Position numbers and translations under genes: made by a program. DNA of 64,000 bases from Acheta domesticus. Its lineage: Eukaryota; Arthropoda; Insecta; Orthoptera; Gryllidae. The stretch covers positions 38,080,389 to 38,144,388 of the forward strand of contig JAHLJT010004567.1 of assembly GCA_031308135.1 (NCBI GenBank), read 5' to 3'. Shown here piece after piece: positions 60,321-64,000 of the stretch; the first letter of the stretch is position 1, and each line of letters opens with the position of its first letter. A model generated the notes under the pieces. That model saw only the letters and a list, made by a program, of their open reading frames with translations, ran no database searches and had not been told where the DNA came from.

Positions 60321-60891
60321 TAGTACTGATATGATCTTGTTGTCGAAATAATCAATCCCCCACTCCTCTCGCATCTAGCGAAATGAGGGCTCAAGAAAAC
60401 GTGCGCGGGTTAATATCTATCCACTACTTCGTGTATCTATCTTTCCACCATGATGCAATGCATGGTGGAAACACCATCATAAAACAAAATATTTAATTGC
60501 TCAAAGAGTAAAATGCGCTGCATGTCGGACGTGTGAGCGAGCATCTTTGGCGCTATGTGCCAGAGAGTAGAGAGTACACTCCAATTTAAACATAGCTGCA
60601 TTTCACGGTCATAATTTGGAAGGAGTGGGGGAACTCTTCATGATCCATCGGGAGCTCCGGTGGTTTTGGAGTTCCCGATTGGGTAATAATGTCCCCCTCT
60701 CTTTCCAGCTGGTGACCTTGAAGTGCAGCTAAGTTTAAATCCGAGTGTAGTGTCTGATTCATAATGAGTTGTTGAGGTGTGCTGTTGCAAAGTGTCAAGT
60801 CCAAGATAATGGATATTTAGTGAGCTCTTGATTGAAGACGCATCTAACATTCCTACGGTTAATGTGAGTAGCGTTAAAAACTGAAAGGAGA
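60321..60891 (+). other. TTC1 upstream region and probable 5' UTR
   Basis: GC-richer than the surroundings from about 60580, consistent with promoter and 5' untranslated sequence. I cannot place a transcription start or TATA box. Open frames on the minus strand here overlap one another and look incidental. Confidence 0.45.
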
Positions 60892-61224
60892 ATGGCAGAA
60901 AAGTCGTGTGGTGCTGATGAAAATTCTGCATCTAAAACGATTCCAACCAACGAAGAAATAATAGAAGAGGTTATGAAAGGTGTCAAAGACTGCCTCATCG
61001 AGGAATCCGATGACACGCGCGAGAAGAAAGACGATGTTACTTCAAAGTATAGTTCTCCCGGACCAAATGAGCAGGAAGCTAGCAAGTTTCGTGAGAATGA
61101 ACGTTTTGATACCCAAGAGAATGTTGCAGTAAATGGTGATGAAACAACCAGTGAATTGGATGATTTTGTTGACGAGTTAAGTTTAAAAGATGCCGAAGAT
61201 ACATATTCAGATGAGGAGAAAGAG
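60892..61224 (+). CDS. TTC1: TTC1 coding exon 1
   Basis: Encodes the start Met and 111 residues of acidic, low-complexity N-terminal region ending in 'YSDEEKE'. Donor 'GAG|gtcagc'; the exon ends in phase 0. Confidence 0.9.
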
Positions 61225-64000
61225 GTCAGCACACACCACAATTTCCTTGTATTTTGTGTGAAATTACTTGTGGTGTGAAAACAATAGTACATTTTATTTT
61301 ATTGAATTTCAGCAACGACGTTTAGAAGCAGACACATGTAAGGCAAAAGGAAATGATCAATTTAAAAGTGGTGCTTACCGTGATTCAATACAGAGTTATA
61401 CTTTAGGTTTACGTACATGCCCATTAGCATTCCCAAAAGAAAGATCTATTATGTTTTCAAACAGAGCAGCAGCCAAAATGAAGTTGGTAAGCAAGTATTT
61501 AATCTACCTTCTTTGTATACAGTATAGTTATGGAGTAATCCATTTTCTTTCTCAAGTTCATTGTATTTCAGAACCAATTTTGAGCAGTAAGTATTTATAA
61601 TAATAATAATATTGTTATTGTATAATTGTATTAATATTAAATTTAGTAATAAGATATTAAGAAATTTCATTGTAAATAAATAAGGTGAATTGCTTGCAAG
61701 CATTGAAGGAAATTGGGATTGAAATCTAATTTAATGAAGTAGCATAAACAAATTTCTTTTATTTTTGTTGTATAGTATTTTGGGTATTTCATTGTGAAAG
61801 CCGTGCATCAATCAGTTATACACTTTCTTTTGTAAATGAGTAGAGAATTATGCATGGGCTATAAGCATCAATTTTCTCTAAATGTAACCTGTTCTTCGCC
61901 ATTAGTTATTCATTCAAAGACCTTTATTAATTGTGCATTATAAACAGTCAGAGTTCATTAATGTGGTTTCCTTCCCTTTTTCTTGATTTTTTACTGTTTT
62001 GTGCATCATAAAATATTTGTAAAACATTGGAGACATATTCACATTTGTAATGCTTAAATGAATAACTGTAATGTAATAAAAAAATCCATTTTTAACTTTT
62101 TTGTGTGTCACAAAACGTTCCTTCTCTCTTCTTTTTTTTTTCCTCACTGTATCAACATTTTCGTAGTTTCTAGACAATAAAAAGTTTATAAGTGACTGTT
62201 CATTCTAAAAATGTGTGTTAAAAATGGTGACTTCTTTTGTTGTATTGTTTTGCAGTCTGTGAATCAAATTACAGCAGAGTTAATATAACCCAAATCATGT
62301 GAGCTTGTATCCTTACCTACCCAGGTGTTTTTTATTGTAATTATTGTTTCCATATTTGTGAGAATGTGCGAGTTGCAGTAAAATATTAAAAATTCTACTT
62401 CACCCTTAATATTGCAAAAGTTTTGTTGAAACAGTTCCGAGTATTTTAATATACAGTTTTAATGTATGATTATTCATGTAATTATAAAAAGATATTCCAA
62501 ATTTTCCTTTTTCTTCTTCTTCTTATTTTTTTAGTTGACCTGTATGATATAGATATTGATTTTCTTGGGTTTTAATGTACTTATTTCAGGATCTCAAACA
62601 AAGTGCTATTGAGGATTGTACAAAAGCTGTAGAATTGGATCCAGCATATCTAAAAGCTCGTTACAGACGTGCCCAACTGTATGAAGAAACTGATAAATTG
62701 GATGAAGCTCTTGCAGATTATCAAGAAATTCTTAAACTAGATCCCCTGCATCGAGAAGCATTGTATGCTACAAAAGTGAGTAACATTTAAAATTTTAGAT
62801 ACCTGATGAATGATTGCGAGTGTTAATTTTTATTGAAGAGCTTTCTTAAATTCGTATGATAAATCGTTTCACAATATATACTCTGTACAGATGTGTTGAA
62901 TTGACTCGTATCTGAAGTATGTGGACCTTTATTTTCAGAAGTAATAGTAATACAACTACAGATTTTTAATTTTGCATGATCTTACATGAATGGGCATTTT
63001 AATTTTATCTGTGAGGTAATCATGATAACAATAAAATTAAAATTTGTTTCTAATTTTCTGCAAATACACTAACAAACAATACAAAACTGATACAAAAGTC
63101 AACCAAGAAAATAATTGATTTGACAAATTCTGGAACTCATATTTACATTTGGTGTGCAATCTGTTTTGTATCGTGTATAGTTGTTAGACTTTCCTTTTGT
63201 TTTTGTTTCTGATTTGATCAAAGAAAGAATATTATTTCAATAAAAAGCTTGGAAAATTTTGTGGTAAGGATAAGTTTAATTGCGATTAAATATGTAGATA
63301 GTGAAAGATGGTTTGAAAATGAGCATGAAGCTATAAAACATGATTTAATTTAGTGCCTTTTCAATAAAGCAGACTGCCTAGTCTCTCTTTTGCGAGATGT
63401 TGCTTCATCCAGGTGTTTTTGTTTTATTGTTGAGTTTTATTCTGGTGAAGTGTTACACATTTCAATTGCTCTAGTACAAGTATGTGAACACTTGTGTTCG
63501 AATACAGTAATTTTACAGATCTGGAATGTTTCTATTGTGTTTGGAAAGTAAATGTGTGTGTTAAACATGATGATTTTGCCTTTATTCTTTCATTTTTCTT
63601 TAATGTTAATGCAATTAAATAGTTGCATCTTTATTGTTAATGCAATTAAAAAGTGTCTAAAATAGGTAAATTTTGAGATTTTAACTGTATGGTTTTATTC
63701 TCTTAGAGATTACCTGAAAAAATACATGAAAGAAATGAGAAGATGAAAGCTGATATGATGGGTAAGTAAAGTGAAATGATGTACTGTGAAGTAATAAATC
63801 TCTTCCAGAGTTCTGATTTCTCTCATTAAGTTCTTATTTTAATACTTTTTCTTGAAAGCAGAGTTACATAATTTTGCCTTTTTTGTACTTGTAGCAAAGC
63901 TGAAAGATCTTGGCAATATGATTCTTCGACCGTTCAACTTATCTACTGACAATTTTCAAGTAAATCAAGATCCTAATACTGGTGGATATTCAATTAACTT
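60892..64000 (+). CDS. TTC1: Tetratricopeptide repeat protein 1 (TTC1), 3' end off window
   Basis: TTC1 is a cytosolic co-chaperone-type adaptor whose three TPR motifs bind partners such as Hsp70/Hsp90 and signalling proteins. Coding exons: 60892-61224, 61313-61486, 62590-62775, 63707-63761 and 63895-64000 (open at the window end), with standard GT/AG borders. Residues 1-111 are acidic and low-complexity ('[14 protein letters not shown]'). TPR1 (about 117-150) includes '[20 protein letters not shown]'. TPR2 spans the exon 2/3 junction ('[12 protein letters not shown]' + '[13 protein letters not shown]'). TPR3 is '[20 protein letters not shown]' onward. The C-terminus carries the TTC1 signature '[16 protein letters not shown]'. 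284 full codons are present, against 292 residues in human, so only about 7-8 are missing. The start ATG (aaggagaATGgca) is the first in frame and gives the expected N-terminal length. Confidence 0.93.
61313..61486 (+). CDS. TTC1: TTC1 coding exon 2
   Basis: 58 codons carrying TPR1 and the first helix of TPR2 ('[20 protein letters not shown]'). Preceded by an 88-bp intron. Donor 'TTG|gtaagc', phase 0. Confidence 0.94.
61487..62589 (+). other. TTC1 intron, 1.1 kb
   Basis: AT-rich, with short open frames that are not genes. No repeat recognised. Confidence 0.8.
62590..62775 (+). CDS. TTC1: TTC1 coding exon 3
   Basis: 62 codons: second helix of TPR2 and the whole of TPR3, ending '[15 protein letters not shown]'. 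Donor 'AAA|gtgagt', phase 0. Confidence 0.95.
62776..63706 (+). other. TTC1 intron, 0.9 kb
   Basis: AT-rich. Contains a local 20-bp direct repeat ('ttaatgcaattaaa') near 63605-63650. No other feature. Confidence 0.8.
63707..63761 (+). CDS. TTC1: TTC1 coding exon 4
   Basis: Short 55-bp exon encoding '[18 protein letters not shown]', the charged helix after TPR3. Ends in phase 1. Confidence 0.92.
63895..64000 (+). CDS. TTC1: TTC1 coding exon 5, runs off window
   Basis: Encodes '[20 protein letters not shown]' and '[11 protein letters not shown]'-like C-terminal sequence (here '[10 protein letters not shown]'), still open at the last base. The vertebrate protein ends shortly after this point. 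Confidence 0.93.

Overview
This window looks like nuclear DNA from an arthropod, most likely an insect with a large, repeat-rich genome. The evidence is AT-rich sequence, short spliced exons with GT..AG junctions separated by long introns, and a dense mix of insect-type transposable elements (mariner, hAT, P-like, Crypton-like, non-LTR, gypsy, tRNA-derived SINEs). I cannot name the species from sequence alone.

Only two conserved cellular genes are visible, both on the + strand. The first is an N-acetyl-D-glucosamine kinase (NAGK). Seven coding exons lie between 24292 and the stop codon at 33573-33575, and only a first exon of about ten residues was not located. The second is tetratricopeptide repeat protein 1 (TTC1). 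It starts at 60892 and runs off the end of the window in its last coding exon, about 7-8 residues before the expected C-terminus. The two genes have no obvious functional link.

The rest is mostly repeats. 1-720: copy of a dispersed repeat. 1440-3480: a 25-bp CpG-rich minisatellite that leaves several frames open by accident. 5547-6572 and 9548-10285: two terminal-inverted-repeat (TIR) elements. 10854-15052: a mariner element with two further related TIR elements nested inside its transposase gene, each with a 7-bp target duplication and a possible THAP-domain exon (P-superfamily candidates). 15310-15830: a SINE. 20690-22390: a 5'-truncated, Dong/R4-like non-LTR element between two (TTA)n tracts. 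24292-33575: NAGK, whose largest intron holds a G-rich tract and another copy of the 1-720 repeat.

35338-35595: hAT-type MITE. 38530-43085: a decayed gypsy-type pol followed by LTR-like sequence that a 3.1-kb hAT (39597-42690, 8-bp target duplication) has split. 45905-46440: hAT transposase remnant. 47311-48924: TIR element containing a second hAT-like element. 49319-50660: jockey-like non-LTR remnant. 51243-54095: two close copies of a 1.3-kb TIR element. 54133-54533 and 55282-55520: two structurally clear MITEs. 56600-57476: a spliced Crypton-like tyrosine recombinase remnant. 57890-59240: third copy of the dispersed repeat. 59761-60320: an inverted-repeat element just upstream of TTC1.

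I found no RNA gene, CRISPR array or operon, and nothing that I would call a new functional system. The most informative structures are the nested-transposon stacks, the microsatellite-targeted non-LTR element and a conserved ~40-bp motif found at four separate loci.
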